Assembly (NCBI GenBank): GCA_963682025.1
Contig: OY821519.1
Span: 97,305,585 to 97,369,584 of the forward strand
Source of the DNA: Cordilura impudica
Lineage: Eukaryota > Arthropoda > Insecta > Diptera > Scathophagidae
Direction of reading: 5' to 3'
DNA: 64,000 nt
This document shows, piece by piece, positions 48,482-58,930 of this stretch (position 1 is the first letter of the stretch; each line of letters opens with the position of its first letter). Made by a program: the position numbers and the translations under genes. The notes below the pieces were generated by a model. The model did no database searches and had not been told where the DNA came from. It saw only the letters and a list, made by a program, of their open reading frames with translations.

Positions 48482-49046
48482 TACTGCTAAGTAGATATCA
48501 TAAACACACAAAAACACAGTTTGACCGAGATCTATATTATAATTTGAATCTTATGGCAATTTATCGATCTCATAGGAGTCATTTGTATAGGGACTAGGTC
48601 TGAACATGCACCAATTTTCGCCAATAGCGTTCGTCCTTTGGCCTATAGAAGCATATACACGAAACTTCATAAAAACATATTCATATTTGCAACCTGTAGT
48701 TTCATTACAAGGTTTACATGGCCACACATACGGACATACGAACGGACGGACATCGCTAAATCAAATCAGAAAGTGGTTCTCAGGCTCAGAGAGTGATTCT
48801 GAGTCTATCCATACAATAAAATATGGATCTAGGTCGCAAATTTTTGTAGTTAAAAACATCAACACAAACTCATTATAAAACTATTTTGATTAACTAATTG
48901 ATCTTTTCGTCAATTAATAAAAGATTACATTACAAAGTTGCTGCCAGGATTTTCATATTTTTAAAAGAACTCATGGGATATTCGAAATTTTTACAACTTT
49001 TTCCAATATGTAAGTAAGTGAGGCTATCCTATGTTAACGGAGTGTA

Positions 49047-49685
49047 TCTACATAGAAATGTTTCTCGTTTACAAGAAATAAATGTTAGGATATGTTTTCT
49101 ATGATATGTTGAAGGGTAATTTTTTGGTTGTAAAATATTTCTATATTATACGAAGAAAAAATGTACTTATGTAAGCTTTTCTTCATTTATACATAGATGT
49201 ATTTGTAGGTAACGTTTTTCTTTATGTATATAAAATTTCAACAATGTTTATAAATTTTATTAATTTTTGGAGATAAACGATAACAATTGGTTGATATTTA
49301 ATTTCATAAAGAATTACAAATATTTGTGTTAAACCAAATAAAACCAACTTACTGGTTGACCTTTTAACTTTGTCATTTAAAAACATGTCATTATAAAACC
49401 AATTTCACTACCTTTAACATGAGAGTAGCAAAAGTGCATCATTTTGTAAGTATACAATATTCAGGGGGGTTATTATGTAATTTGATTCGAAACGAAAATG
49501 TTTTCGCAAGGAATTTCCTTTCGAAAATTAAAATGGAAATATTATTATACCCCCCAGAAATCCTGCTCAATAAATGGAATTAAAAATGCAAATGATATAA
49601 TTCTTTTCAATTTTCTTATTTATTGTAAAATTACTATTGCAATACGAAAAGAAAATAACAGCAAATAAAGAAAAATCGGCATATA
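49047..49685. other. Non-coding AT-rich spacer
   Basis: Nothing recognised; short frames are compositional. Confidence 0.4.
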
Positions 49686-50133
49686 GGGTAAAAGTACCGG
49701 TCTTCGGCCAATTAAGAAAAACACAATTTTCTTTCTTTGATAAATAATTTTGGAAGTCACATAGAGTTTCCAAATAAATTTTAATATATGTATAATTAAA
49801 TTTGGCTTCGATTACAATAAAATTATTTCTTTCAACACAACCGTATTTCAGGAATTAATAGTTTGTTTATAACACCTAGATATATTCAGTATTCGGCCAC
49901 AAAAAATTATAATTCGGCCTTTAAATTTTTAGTTTTCAGCCACCGTGTTGGGTCATCAAAAAATATGAAATTAATAACAAAAACAAAAGATTTTTAAGTT
50001 TTCGTTTAATTTATTACAAAAATAATACAAAAAATAAATTAAAAATATTCAATGGAAATTTAAAATATTTAAGGAACATAAAATTAATTCAGTTTTTGGC
50101 ATTTTTTAAAAATTTTTTGAACACAGGCTTAAA

Positions 50134-52367
50134 TTATTGTTGCAATTTGCAACTATTGCAAGTGAAATCCTGTATTGCGGCTTCTTCGTAAGCCATAGTA
50201 TTTAAATTTGTACATTTTAAATGATACCAATTGGGACATTCATCACAACCTATATTTTTTAAGTCATCATCTTCTACATCACTCGTTAGCTCCTCAGAAC
50301 AGTTAGAGCATATTTGTTTTTCTACTTTTTTTGGAATAATTTTCGATTTTCTCAATCTTTTATTCTTTTGCTGCAATAGTTTATCTTTTTTTTCATAATT
50401 CGTTCTTTCTTTGTTTTTTCAATATTTTCTTGTATCAAATTTTTTTTCTTTTGTTTTTCGTCGAATATTTGCCTCCAACCCGCTGATGAGATGGCACTAG
50501 GTATCTTTTGTTCATTCCTCTTACGTTTGCCATTAAAACTAATTGGTTTAGGATAATGAATGTGTTTCCGTAAAGAAGGTGAAATACTTTGGCTTTTTAA
50601 TTGTAATTGAGCTATGCTCGAAAAAGATAACTGTGACTCTGTGGATACATTGGAAAGTCTGCGAAAATAAGTATTAATTTTTGAAGTGCTAGCAATTGCT
50701 TCCTTTGGCATTGAAATTTTGACAGCTTCATTAACGGTAGAAGGCAGAGATATTGTTGAAATAGCTGGAGATTGACATTGGACTAGGTTGCCTTCATCAT
50801 TCAAATCAAAAGTACCAGTTGGAATGTTCAAATCAGGAAGTGAAATACTATCTTCATTATTACCATCAGCAATTAAAAAAACTTGATTTAAAGGTTCAGA
50901 AAAAGCAATTCCAACCAACTTCATTCTCTTCAAGTAGTATTTCCATATTTTCTGCAATTATCTTCTCATTTTGCTCTGCTATCAATAGCTCGTTAATAAT
51001 CAAATCAGTGTCAATACCCTTGTTATTCAAATTCAGTTTTAATTCTTCAATTACTCCCTTTGCTATGGCAAATCGGTCAAACTCAACTGCCTTCTTGTGA
51101 AAAGACTTTGTCAGTACGTTTGGATTCAAATTCTCAACTGTATTTTGAATGCACTGATCAAAATCTAAGGCAGTAATATCGAAAGGATAAAGACCACATT
51201 TTTTAAAGCCGTTCTTAATCGCTTCTGGAAGCGATGTTTGCTTTAGAGTTTTTTCCAATAAAGGACAAAAGTTTTTCTTTAAAAGAGAACAACTAATGTT
51301 CTCATTTTGCCAATCTCTTACTGTTTTTTTCCAATTGGTTTTTAGGGTTGTGTTAGGTGGAAGTGCATATAAAATAATTCCATTATTAGAGGAAAAATCA
51401 CTAAGCTCCATTGTGAGATGAGATTTATGTCCATCTACATATGTATATAATTACTGGTCTGACAACATTCATTTAAGTTAACCAAGTATGAACATGATTA
51501 GCGATATATTCAAAAAATGTATCTGCTCGCATCCAACGACTTTCAAATCGTCCTATACGAAAACATAAATATTTCTATAATATATCTAATAGCTATAATT
51601 AATATGTAATTTTTTTTTAATTACCTAGAACCCATTCTGGATTCATACTTTCAACAATATCTAGAGGTGGCCGAACATATGGAAATACAACCATTGGTGG
51701 TATTACATCTCCAGCTGCAGAAAATATTAGCAGGACAGTTATGGTCTACTTTTCGTTTCCAGCGTTTACCTGATACACATTTCTGTATCCTTTCGGAGCC
51801 AATACTCTACCTGTTTTTGGGCATAGACAAAAGCTGGTCTCATCTCCGTTAAAGATTCGCGAAGGATCTAATAAAATGTCTTCAAAGTTGTTTGTTTTTA
51901 AATAGGTTTCAAGTTCTTTGAACCACGAATGAACGAACTCTTTCGTTATCACTGCCCGTCCTTTACTAAGGTTTTCAGTCGTCCTATGCACCAACTCAGG
52001 GTTTCTTTTTAAAAACGAATTGTACCACGCTCGACCTGGCCTATCATCTTTAAACGGATTTTTTCTCTTGTCATCTTTGATTATTTTTTGTACTGTGTTT
52101 AAGAGATCGTGAGGCTTTAAGGGAAATCCACATTTGGCCATATTTTTGCACCACTCAACTATTTTTTTCTCTTCTGGCTTTGATAAAATTGAAGAAGGCC
52201 CCATTTCTAAAGGAAAACTTGGTATCTTACCATTTAATCTATCTGGGAACACTATATTTTTTTGAAGCTTTTCTTATACCTAAATTCGAACTTCTTATTT
52301 CCTCCAAAGCCTTTTCCATTGATTTATGGTCATATTGATGAATTTGTCGTTTTTGTATTACTGACAT
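50134..52367 (-). pseudogene. pogo-like transposase fused to a PHD finger
   Basis: ATG at 52367 (MSVIQKRQIHQYDHKSMEK), a psq-type helix-turn-helix, then a frameshift at about 52250. The CENP-B-like domain follows (GRAWYNSFLKRNPELV) and the first catalytic D in RIFNGDETSF (51805-51835). A TAG interrupts before TITVLLIFSAAGDVIPP. A GT-AG intron (about 51555-51625) separates PEWVLG from RFESRWMRADTFFEY. VDGHKSHLTMELS carries the second D. PPNTT then joins straight to LKTNWKK: the segment that should hold the third D is deleted. After two more shifts comes a PHD finger (50134-50376: CSNC, CDECPNWYHLKC, CNSC). Clearly dead. A PHD finger on this transposase type is known in arthropods from recall. 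Confidence 0.88.
51554..51624 (-). other. Probable spliceosomal intron in the pogo-like gene
   Basis: Minus-strand sequence GTTCTAG|GTAATTAAAA ... TTTCGTATAG|GACGATTTGAAAG. Removing about 70 bp rejoins the family-conserved PEWVLG and RFESRW in frame (phase 1). The length and AT content are typical of a short fly intron. Exact ends are within a base or two. Confidence 0.7.
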
Positions 52368-52379
52368 TACTAAAAGTAA

Positions 52380-52970
52380 TGCATAATAATAATAATATTT
52401 ATTAATTTTTTTAATTAATTAAAGGTAAATGGTGTAGGTATATATAAAAAAAAAAAAAAGAGCTGAGAATTCTAAAATTTACCGTTAATTTCTCAATTGC
52501 TTACTATCGAAAATAGAAGATTTTAAGTTGATGCAGTAATATGTAAGTTCGTTAAAAAATAATAATAACAAAGCATAAAATCTATACTCCAGATTCCCGT
52601 CTTGTACATTCAAGAAAAATATATGATCGCACTAAACGCTAAATATCTTGCAATTAGCAATTCTGTAACCCCCAGCTAAAGCCCTTAAAATGGTCAAAAT
52701 TTCTTCCAGCCGGTTGACAAGCTCGTCGAAGTTTAAAAGCATTGTATCTCAAGTCCGCTCAAAAGAAAAAGAAACTATTTTCAAAAACCATTCAATAATT
52801 GTTTGATTAATGACCCGAAGCACTCGATTATAATAGTAAATAATTGGTTCAACCACCAAATATTTTCAACTTTAAAGTGGTGAGCACAGTCGCCGAATAA
52901 GAATCCAATTGATAATTTTTTAGCTATCCAACTACGCGGAGCCTCCAAATTTTTGTACCATTAAACAAGT
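52380..52970. other. Non-coding AT-rich spacer
   Basis: An AAT microsatellite near 52388-52402 and a poly-A run; nothing else recognised. Confidence 0.4.
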
Positions 52971-52971
52971 A

Positions 52972-53655
52972 AGGAAATTATAGTCGATCTAAACCAACTA
53001 TGCGATACGCAATACCATGCTTTTAGAGAGTTGGTTTTAGAAAATAAGCATAATTTATTATTTTTTTTTGCCTGCAGTTATGAAAAAGTCCATATCGGAT
53101 GCAATATTTCCATGAGAACTACGTCGAAAAATGGACCGATCCTGATCATATTTGGTAAAGTCGCTTATTTTTTGCAAAAAAAAACCTTTACAAACAAAAT
53201 TTGAGAAAAATCTGTGGAAAGATTGTGTTTTTTGATAGATTTAAATGAAGATCGGGAATCAACTTCATATGGGGGCTATTAATAAGAATTGTCCTATAGC
53301 ATTTATTTTTCGACTACTGATTAATAGATGTAATAAACACACATAAACCCTATTTGCGCGAGATCTCGCAGGGGTAGGTCTGAACGGACTAGATCTGAAT
53401 ATGCAACGATTTTCCCCAATTTCAACAGCGTTTGTTCTATGCTCGATAGAATCTGTTATTCCAAATTTATTCAAAATATAAACATATTTGCGATCTGTAG
53501 TTTGATTACAAGGTTTATAAGGACATACAGACGGAAGGACGGGCGGATGGGCGGACGACTCAGAGAGTGATTCTGAAGCGATCGGTATAATAAAAGATTG
53601 GTGTATGCCAAATATTTTTGTTAGTTGCAAACATCAGCACAAAATCATTATACCA
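52972..53655 (-). mobile_element. DINE-like dispersed repeat, uninterrupted copy
   Basis: Begins AACAAGTAAGGAAATTATAG and a terminal hairpin decayed to TAGTCGATCTAAACCAACTA. It passes through GATCCTGATCATATTTGG, a CAGACGGAAGGACGGGCGGA run (53530-53555) and GATTCTGAAGCGATCGG, and ends in ATCATTATACCATAAC. This is the best single reference copy of the family here (about 685 bp). Its 121-codon minus frame (53265-53630) is a shadow. Confidence 0.8.
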
Positions 53656-54242
53656 TAACCTAAAGTTATCTTTCGTCCCCTTTTCTCCAAACACCTTCCT
53701 CTATTTTAGGGCGTCCGGAGCCCTCCTTAGTCTTCTTCAGCAAGTAGTCGGATTTGTCCTACTTTTTACACTTTTCCCATAAGTCTTTTTTATTGCATCG
53801 AATCTTTTGATTTGGTGGCATCGCTGTATTGTCGCTACTATTTAAAATGACTTGGGATCACTTACTCTGTTTGCCAAAATGTGAAGCTTTTCAGCTGTGG
53901 TACCAACTTTTCGAGTAAAAAATCGCTTCGTTGACATCACTTCTTATCACCGAAAAATGAATAAGAAGTCATTTAAATAACATAAATGCAATGTGTAAAA
54001 ATTCATTAATTTTCAAATTGTAGAAATTTAAGATCAGAATAATTTTTTATGTTTTTTGTTACGTTTCTTTAGTGGGAATAAAATTTTTTTCTTTATAAAA
54101 ATAAATTGTATTTTAAAAAAAAATGTATTTATTTTATTTTATTTTGGTAACATCTACAGCAAAACAGTAGAAGTACAAACATTGTTAAATGTTCGTTATT
54201 TTTAAGTATAAAGAAACAAAAGGAAAAAAAAAAGACAAAAAA
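53656..54242 (-). other. Weak coding-like remnant and AT-rich spacer
   Basis: On the minus strand an ATG at about 53938 opens MSTKRFFTRKVGTTAEKLH, then stops. Continued reading gives further eroded coding-like text to about 53700 (GRPNPTTC-like, RRAPDALK). I do not recognise a family. It may be the N-terminal end of a Tc1/mariner-type gene. 53990-54242 shows nothing. Confidence 0.35.
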
Positions 54243-55335
54243 TCTATAATATTAATAGGCTAGCCGATTTCTTGTGACTGATGTTTTGTTCTACCGTTTT
54301 ATCCCGATTTTGGCCAAACGTACATTATTTGAAAAGTATTTTTTTTGCCGTTTTGCAGATTCACAGATTTTTAAATTTTTTTCTTTTTTTTGTGTAAATT
54401 GCATTTAAAGTTGCTACATCTGTGGTTTTCTGGAATAACCGCGTATGTCCATTTTTGTCAGTTTTGAGTTAAGGATGCCAAATATAATAATTTTTAACGC
54501 TCTTTACACGTGTTTAATTTTTTTTTTTTAATATTGACCATTTCTGAGTTTTTTCTTTAAAATGTTTATTAAATTAATTTGCAGCACTAACGACGTATGT
54601 CAACCTACGTTTGGTCGCTGACAAATTATTTTCTCAGAAAACGACACATATGGACATACGTTGTTATTAATGAAAAAAGATGCAAAATAATTTTGGATTA
54701 TTTTTCAGTTTATAACCACTTGTAAAAACTTGTGTGTTTATTTCTGTTATTTTTTGTCACTATTATTCTTGAATCGTTGTTATATTCTCATCCTAAGTAC
54801 CGTTAACTTTTTGTTGACGAACAATAAAATCCATTTTTTAAGCAACAACAACTTATGTCTACATGGGGGTTGCATTGGTAGTTTTCTGTTTCAAAGAAAA
54901 CGACATTTGTCGACATAAGTTGTTTTATCTGCACACACTTTAAGTGTAATTTACATATTGTTTTTTCGTCCTTCTCTAGGATCTATTCCTCTGAAGATTT
55001 TTGACTCAAAATTTTTTATAAAGTATTTATTGCCCATATCTACAGGACTGTTAAATAAAAAATCCTAAAAACTTTATATCGAGCCCATAATTTCAAGTAT
55101 AACGTTTTTTGGCTCTCCTGAACATTTTGATTTTATGACGTACGCGGTTATTCTAGAAATCCACAGACATATGCTATGTGTGTTTATTAAATTTGTTAAT
55201 GTGTTTGTTAATGAGTATGTTATCTTCATTCACAATAATAATACACAAAAAAAGTGTTGGTTTGTGAATTGGCTAAGTTGAGAAATAAAGTTGCCTAGAA
55301 GTTGCACTTGAATTTCGAGCGCCGGAATCTGCTAG
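54243..55335 (+). mobile_element. Helitron copy H5, split by an unclassified element
   Basis: 5' TC of TCTATAATATTAATAGGC at 54243, after A. The 3' hairpin GCACTTGAATTTCGAGCGC, 9-nt spacer and CTAG (55332-55335) are followed by T. The body is interrupted at about 54430-55172. It is the only copy of this family here on the plus strand. The last 20 or so codons of the minus-strand RT frame below are actually this Helitron. Confidence 0.85.
54434..55172. mobile_element. Unclassified inverted-repeat insertion in Helitron H5
   Basis: Imperfect terminal repeats of about 27 bp: CTGTGGTTTTCTGGAATAAC at the left, and, read inward from the right, CTGTGGATTTCTAGAATAAC, both continuing CGCGTA. A 4-bp ACAT flanks each end but may be fortuitous. 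The interior holds several copies of an ACGTATGTC / GACATACGT-type motif and no gene. It is non-autonomous and its superfamily is unknown. Confidence 0.65.
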
Positions 55336-55339
55336 TTTA

Positions 55340-55953
55340 AATAAAAGCAAAATCGCTCCAAAATCGTTTTCAAATTTAAGACAAAAAACGTATCTTGTAA
55401 TATTATCATATATTATGTTTAGTCTCGATTTGCTATATGCATCACAACTTGAAAAAATTTCACAAGCGTATATAAAAATAGGTATTAAATTCGTTTTCGC
55501 CTGCAACAATCTGATTTTAAAAGGGGTGCAGTGTTGAGTTGGCCATAAAGTTCGTAGCATCGAGAAGGTTTTTCCACACGCGTTTGTAACATGATCTGAC
55601 CAGATTAATGTGTTATTAAAAATTACACCTAAATTTTTGGCTTTATTGACTATTTCTATTTTTTGGTTGTTAATATAAACGTTGGGTAATTCGACAACTT
55701 TCTGCTTTCGCTTACGTTGTAAAATGCATTTTGTTTTCTTCGGATTTAGAATTAGGCCATTTACAGAAGCCCAAAAAGAAACACGTTCCAAATCATCATT
55801 TAATTTTTGCGTGCATTCTTCAAATTGCTCCTTTTTACTGCTAATGTACAATTGAACATCATCAGCATGCATCTTAATGTTGCAGTATATCAGCTGGTCT
55901 GGCAAATCAGTTGCATAAATAGAAAATAGAAGAGGTCCAAGAAGTTGAAGCAA
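55340..55953 (-). pseudogene. Non-LTR retrotransposon RT fragment
   Basis: One open frame from 55953: LGPLLFSIYATDLPDQLIY, then MHADDVQLYISS with the catalytic pair in HADD (family YADD), NGLILNPKKTKCILQ, KNLGVIFNNTLIWSDHV and LLQAKTNLIPIFIYACEIF. This is the RT thumb and palm C-terminal half of a jockey- or CR1-type element. It is cut upstream at about 55943, where another remnant begins head-to-head, and downstream by Helitron H5. The frame is intact over about 200 codons but the protein is only a fragment. Confidence 0.85.
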
Positions 55954-56440
55954 ATTCCGAAAAACTACAACGGCGATATTTTTGAAGGGAACGCTTGCAG
56001 AAAACTTCCAAGAGAAGCGGATAAATTGGAGGATACAGAAATCTATGATGAATTTGGAATATTTAAAATTCAGCCTTTCATTGCATCATTTAAGGCTATG
56101 AATGCTATTGTTGGCAAGTACTTCACAAGGAACATAGTCAATATTACTAACATAAATATTTAAGCACTTGACTGAACTGCGTAGATCTTTTCAAAGTACG
56201 AATGTTTCCCAAACTCTTAAAATTCATGTAATTCTTGGCCATTTAAAGCCGGGTCTTACACATTTGAATTATGATGGTTTGGGGTTATGGTCCGAACAAG
56301 CTGACGAATCTATTCATAGAGAATTTCTCAAATTTTGGGATAGCTTCAAGATAAATATTATCGATGATCCAATATTTTCGGCAGGATTAAAAAAAGCGGT
56401 AGTTACTTTTTCTTCTCAGCATTTATAAAAAAACATTGTT
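55945..56440 (+). pseudogene. C-terminal fragment of an unclassified transposase-like protein
   Basis: 55948-56163 reads KNYNGDIFEGNACRKL and then FKIQPFIASFKAMNAIV. After a stop, 56168-56428 reads LKIHVILGHLKPGL, GLGLWSEQADESIHREFLK and KKAVVTFSSQHL. The E-rich SEQxxESIH block looks like the terminal catalytic-acid region of an RNase-H-fold transposase. I know this motif set from repetitive, uncharacterised arthropod proteins but cannot name the superfamily. No upstream part is present. Confidence 0.6.
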
Positions 56441-56577
56441 TATTGGTGGATTAGTTCTATTAGAGATACCACTTTAAAAAAATGCGCCGAGGTGTCTATC
56501 CCAAGAATAGTGTGGAAACTCTGTTAATTAAATTTGGTTTTAAATATTTTTTCAAATCAAACAATATTTATTTTTTT

Positions 56578-56765
56578 ATTTATTTATTTATATTAATTAC
56601 AATACAAGGTAAATTTGTATTCTAATTTGGGTCCAGGGATAAGCCGGGAGACAAAGACCATTTGGCTGGTTTTTGCAGCGACAGACCAAAGCCGCTGGTG
56701 GGAATCGAACCCACGACCCCCACATGATAGGTGAACACGCTACCTACTCACCTTCCGGGGCGCTT
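56578..56765 (-). mobile_element. tRNA-derived SINE
   Basis: On the minus strand a tRNA-like head starts GCGCCCCGGAAGGTGAGTAG and contains the perfect B box GGTTCGATTCC (56701-56711) and an A-box-like GAGTAGGTAGCG. A short body follows, with an (AAATA)n tail at 56578-56592. Candidate 14-bp flanking repeats ATATTTATTTTTTT occur at 56564-56577 and 56766-56779, though their low complexity weakens them. The arms no longer fold as a functional tRNA (GCCCCGG against GCCGCTGG), so this is not a tRNA gene. Confidence 0.75.
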
Positions 56766-56779
56766 ATATTTATTTTTTT

Positions 56780-57807
56780 TTAATTGAAATGTTGATATTT
56801 CAATAAATTAACACATGTAAAAGATAGAGCCGAAATAAAACTGTTAGACATAGAACAAAATATGTCTTAAAGATCCACAGTTCAGATCAGTTTTAGGTTT
56901 TAGCCTAATTGAAATTAAATTTCATATCATTTAAGCGTTGCAATAATATAAAATTATTCCGCATTTCATCAATATCCAAATCGTGCAATTTCCTGCTCCA
57001 CTGCACCTTGATATTCTGTATACATGTGTATCAATTTTATACATACTATTTGTATATTTTATTTTATTTATATACAAATTTGTAACATTCAACATAAAAT
57101 TAATAAGAATTATTATTTTTAGTTGGAAAAATATTGTGGTCATTTATTTTTCCAGTTTTTTATTGTGTCAATAGCATTCATGAAATAACTTTAAGTACGA
57201 ACAACGTGATTTTTTTTAAATGGAAATATTACTTATTGTTGTTCCAAGTACGAGTATGAATTTACAGTCTGTCCAAACATCGACTACGACAGTAATTGGC
57301 AATATGCGAGTATTAAAGCAATCGTTGAACACAACAAAGAGAATTATATGAAATCTTTGAATTATAAATGATCGTGCGTTTGGCAACTCGAAAATCTCTC
57401 AAAATCTTGTACCGTTTACAGTTGCAATTCCAAGACTTTGTTTAGCACCACTGCTATATATATGTATATAGAAACAAAAGATGTTTAAAAATCCAAATGT
57501 TATCGTGATATGTTATGCATACTGGAAGGAAAAGTACCAGTATTTAATTCTTATTTTGTTTATTTATACAAAAAGATAACAAAACACTGACAGAACATTA
57601 CTAAGGAGTGAGATCGAAAAAATCGTTACATACATAAACTGCAACAAATTGATATTTTTATATTATCGAAATTTTATTAAAACATAAAAGTAAAGATAAT
57701 TTTTATAGGTGTAATAAAGAGTATGAACTTATGGACCTTTACCGGAAACCCTTCCATTAGGGATATTATTTATGGATTTATGTTACTTTTTTGGAACATG
57801 TAGTCTG
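56780..57807. other. Non-coding AT-rich stretch
   Basis: Nothing recognised; the frames at 56931-57174 are compositional. Confidence 0.4.
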
Positions 57808-58176
57808 TTGCCGGTTTTCTCAATGTATCGTCAAACTGCCTGTTACTTAACCAGGACATAAATTTATTGGACCAATAAACTGCCGGTTAACAATTTTGGT
57901 TTTCTCAATGTACCGACAAAAACATTATTTTCAGTTGGCAATGCCTCTCAAAATACGTATGAAAGTTGGGAGAATTATTTTCAGTTGGCAATGCCTCTCA
58001 AAATTAACATGAAAGCTGGGAGAATAATTTATCTGTCCGATAAATAATTAATTGGCAGATGAGTGCCGGTTAGTTTTGCGACAAAATAGAAGCAAACCAG
58101 ACATTGAGAAAACCAAATTTCTTTAATCGGCAGTTTATCGTTGGGATAAAAGATAATCGCCTATTGAGAAAACGGG
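57808..58176. mobile_element. MITE-like element with CCGGTTTTCTCAAT ends
   Basis: The left end CCGGTTTTCTCAATGTATCG and the right end, read inward, CCCGTTTTCTCAATAGGCG form an imperfect terminal repeat. Further paired words lie inside (AAACTGCC / GGCAGTTT). A 51-bp direct duplication (TTATTTTCAGTTGGCAATGC at 57927 and again at about 57978) lies in the middle. No gene, and the target duplication is unclear. Confidence 0.6.
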
Positions 58177-58179
58177 TAT

Positions 58180-58930
58180 ATATCTGTTTAAAATTTTCCA
58201 TATTTTGGGACACCTTTTTGGTGCTCTTCAGCTCTCTTTTCAAAAGAGCATAAGCTCCGGACAGTTTTCCTCCCTTGGTACAAAAACAACGTTACTGTTC
58301 TTGCATCACTCAAGAACTTTCCGTTTGTAATGGCAAGACACCAAATCGGGCCAAAAATTTGCGGACACATTGTGTTGGCTTAAAGTAGTCTTCTTTGCAA
58401 ACACTACTTAAATAAATTTCGGTCGGCTTTTGGGCACTAAACTTATCTTCGACATTTCCTCGAGCATTAGCAACAGAAAAATTTGACCCTGAAGCTTCGA
58501 AAAATATGCCAGCACATACGTCTCGTCGTCCATTATGCAGCAGCAGTGTTTATACCCTATACCACTATGTGGTTTGGGTATAATGACTTTGTAACTATCA
58601 AAAATATTTAACCTAGACCCATCTTTTATTATACCGGTCGACTCAGAATCACTTTCTTACTTGATTTTTTACGAAACATGATTTCTATTTCAGAAAAAAT
58701 TTTCTAGGCGTTCCTGTCTGGAAATTTTTGGCCTTTGCATGTTTTCAAACCGGCATTGACTTTAACTTTTCGCGCTAAATAGTCCGAGCACTGAGCTAAC
58801 CGAGCTGAGTTTTTACCGTTTTTAACGTTATCTGGATCTTTCTTTCTTCCCGAACCATGCTTCCTATCAATGGTCAAATTCTTTTAATAATTTCTAATAA
58901 CTTTGGAAACAGTTTGATGGCAGACTTTTG
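58180..58930 (-). pseudogene. Tc1/mariner-superfamily transposase remnant, split by a DINE-like fragment
   Basis: Minus strand, 58860-58680: SGRKKDPDNVKNGKN, then VNAGLKTCKGQKFPDRNA, the DNA-binding linker. After the inserted repeat (58554-58655), 58545-58180 gives CIMDDETYVLAYFSKLQGQ (first catalytic D), FWPDLVSCHY (second block) and VVFVPREENCPELM (site of the third acid, eroded). Block order and spacing fit one gene. Stops and shifts throughout. A Tc1/mariner branch distinct from the DD41D elements above. Confidence 0.78.
58554..58655 (+). mobile_element. DINE-like terminal fragment inside a transposase remnant
   Basis: TTATACCCTATACCACTATG ... GTCGACTCAGAATCACTTTC TTACTTGATTTTT: the proximal end of the family is joined to a CTTACTTG-type terminus, so nearly all of the body is deleted. 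The transposase text resumes directly on both sides. Confidence 0.7.

Larger units (their letters stand above)
45556..48885 (-). mobile_element. DINE-like repeat split by a pogo-like transposon
   Basis: The left half (45556-45907) begins AACAAGCAAGAAAATTATAG and includes GACCGACTATGCGATACC and GATCCTGACCATATTTGG. The right half (48484-48885) includes GAGTGATTCTGAGTC and a GGACATACGAACGGACGGAC run. Joined across the insertion they reproduce the order seen in the uninterrupted copy at 52972-53655. Confidence 0.8.
44067..49044 (+). mobile_element. Tc3-like transposon expanded by nested insertions
   Basis: Terminal repeats CACTCCGTTAACATAGGATA at 44067 and the complementary TATCCTATGTTAACGGAGTG ending at 49044 are flanked by TA (44065-44066, 49045-49046). 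The original element carried the Tc3-like gene below. A DINE-like copy (45556-48885) then inserted near its 3' end, and a pogo-like transposon (45910-48481) entered that copy. Confidence 0.9.
49686..52370 (-). mobile_element. pogo-like transposon with PHD-finger transposase
   Basis: The element runs on the minus strand. Its 3' end is placed at 49686, where GGGTAAAAGTACCGGTC follows a TA; CGGCC words recur inward (49706, 49894, 49915). I could not find a matching repeat beyond the 5' end of the gene, so the right boundary is only the gene start. It may be truncated there. Confidence 0.7.

Noticed and set aside
52256..52480. Matching 5' terminal repeat for the PHD-type pogo element
   Set aside because: I searched for the complement of GGGTAAAAGTACCGG upstream of the gene and saw none, so no full-length claim is made.
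56690..56765. Possible functional tRNA gene on the minus strand
   Set aside because: The B box is perfect but the acceptor and anticodon arms do not pair, and an A-rich tail follows; better explained as a SINE head.
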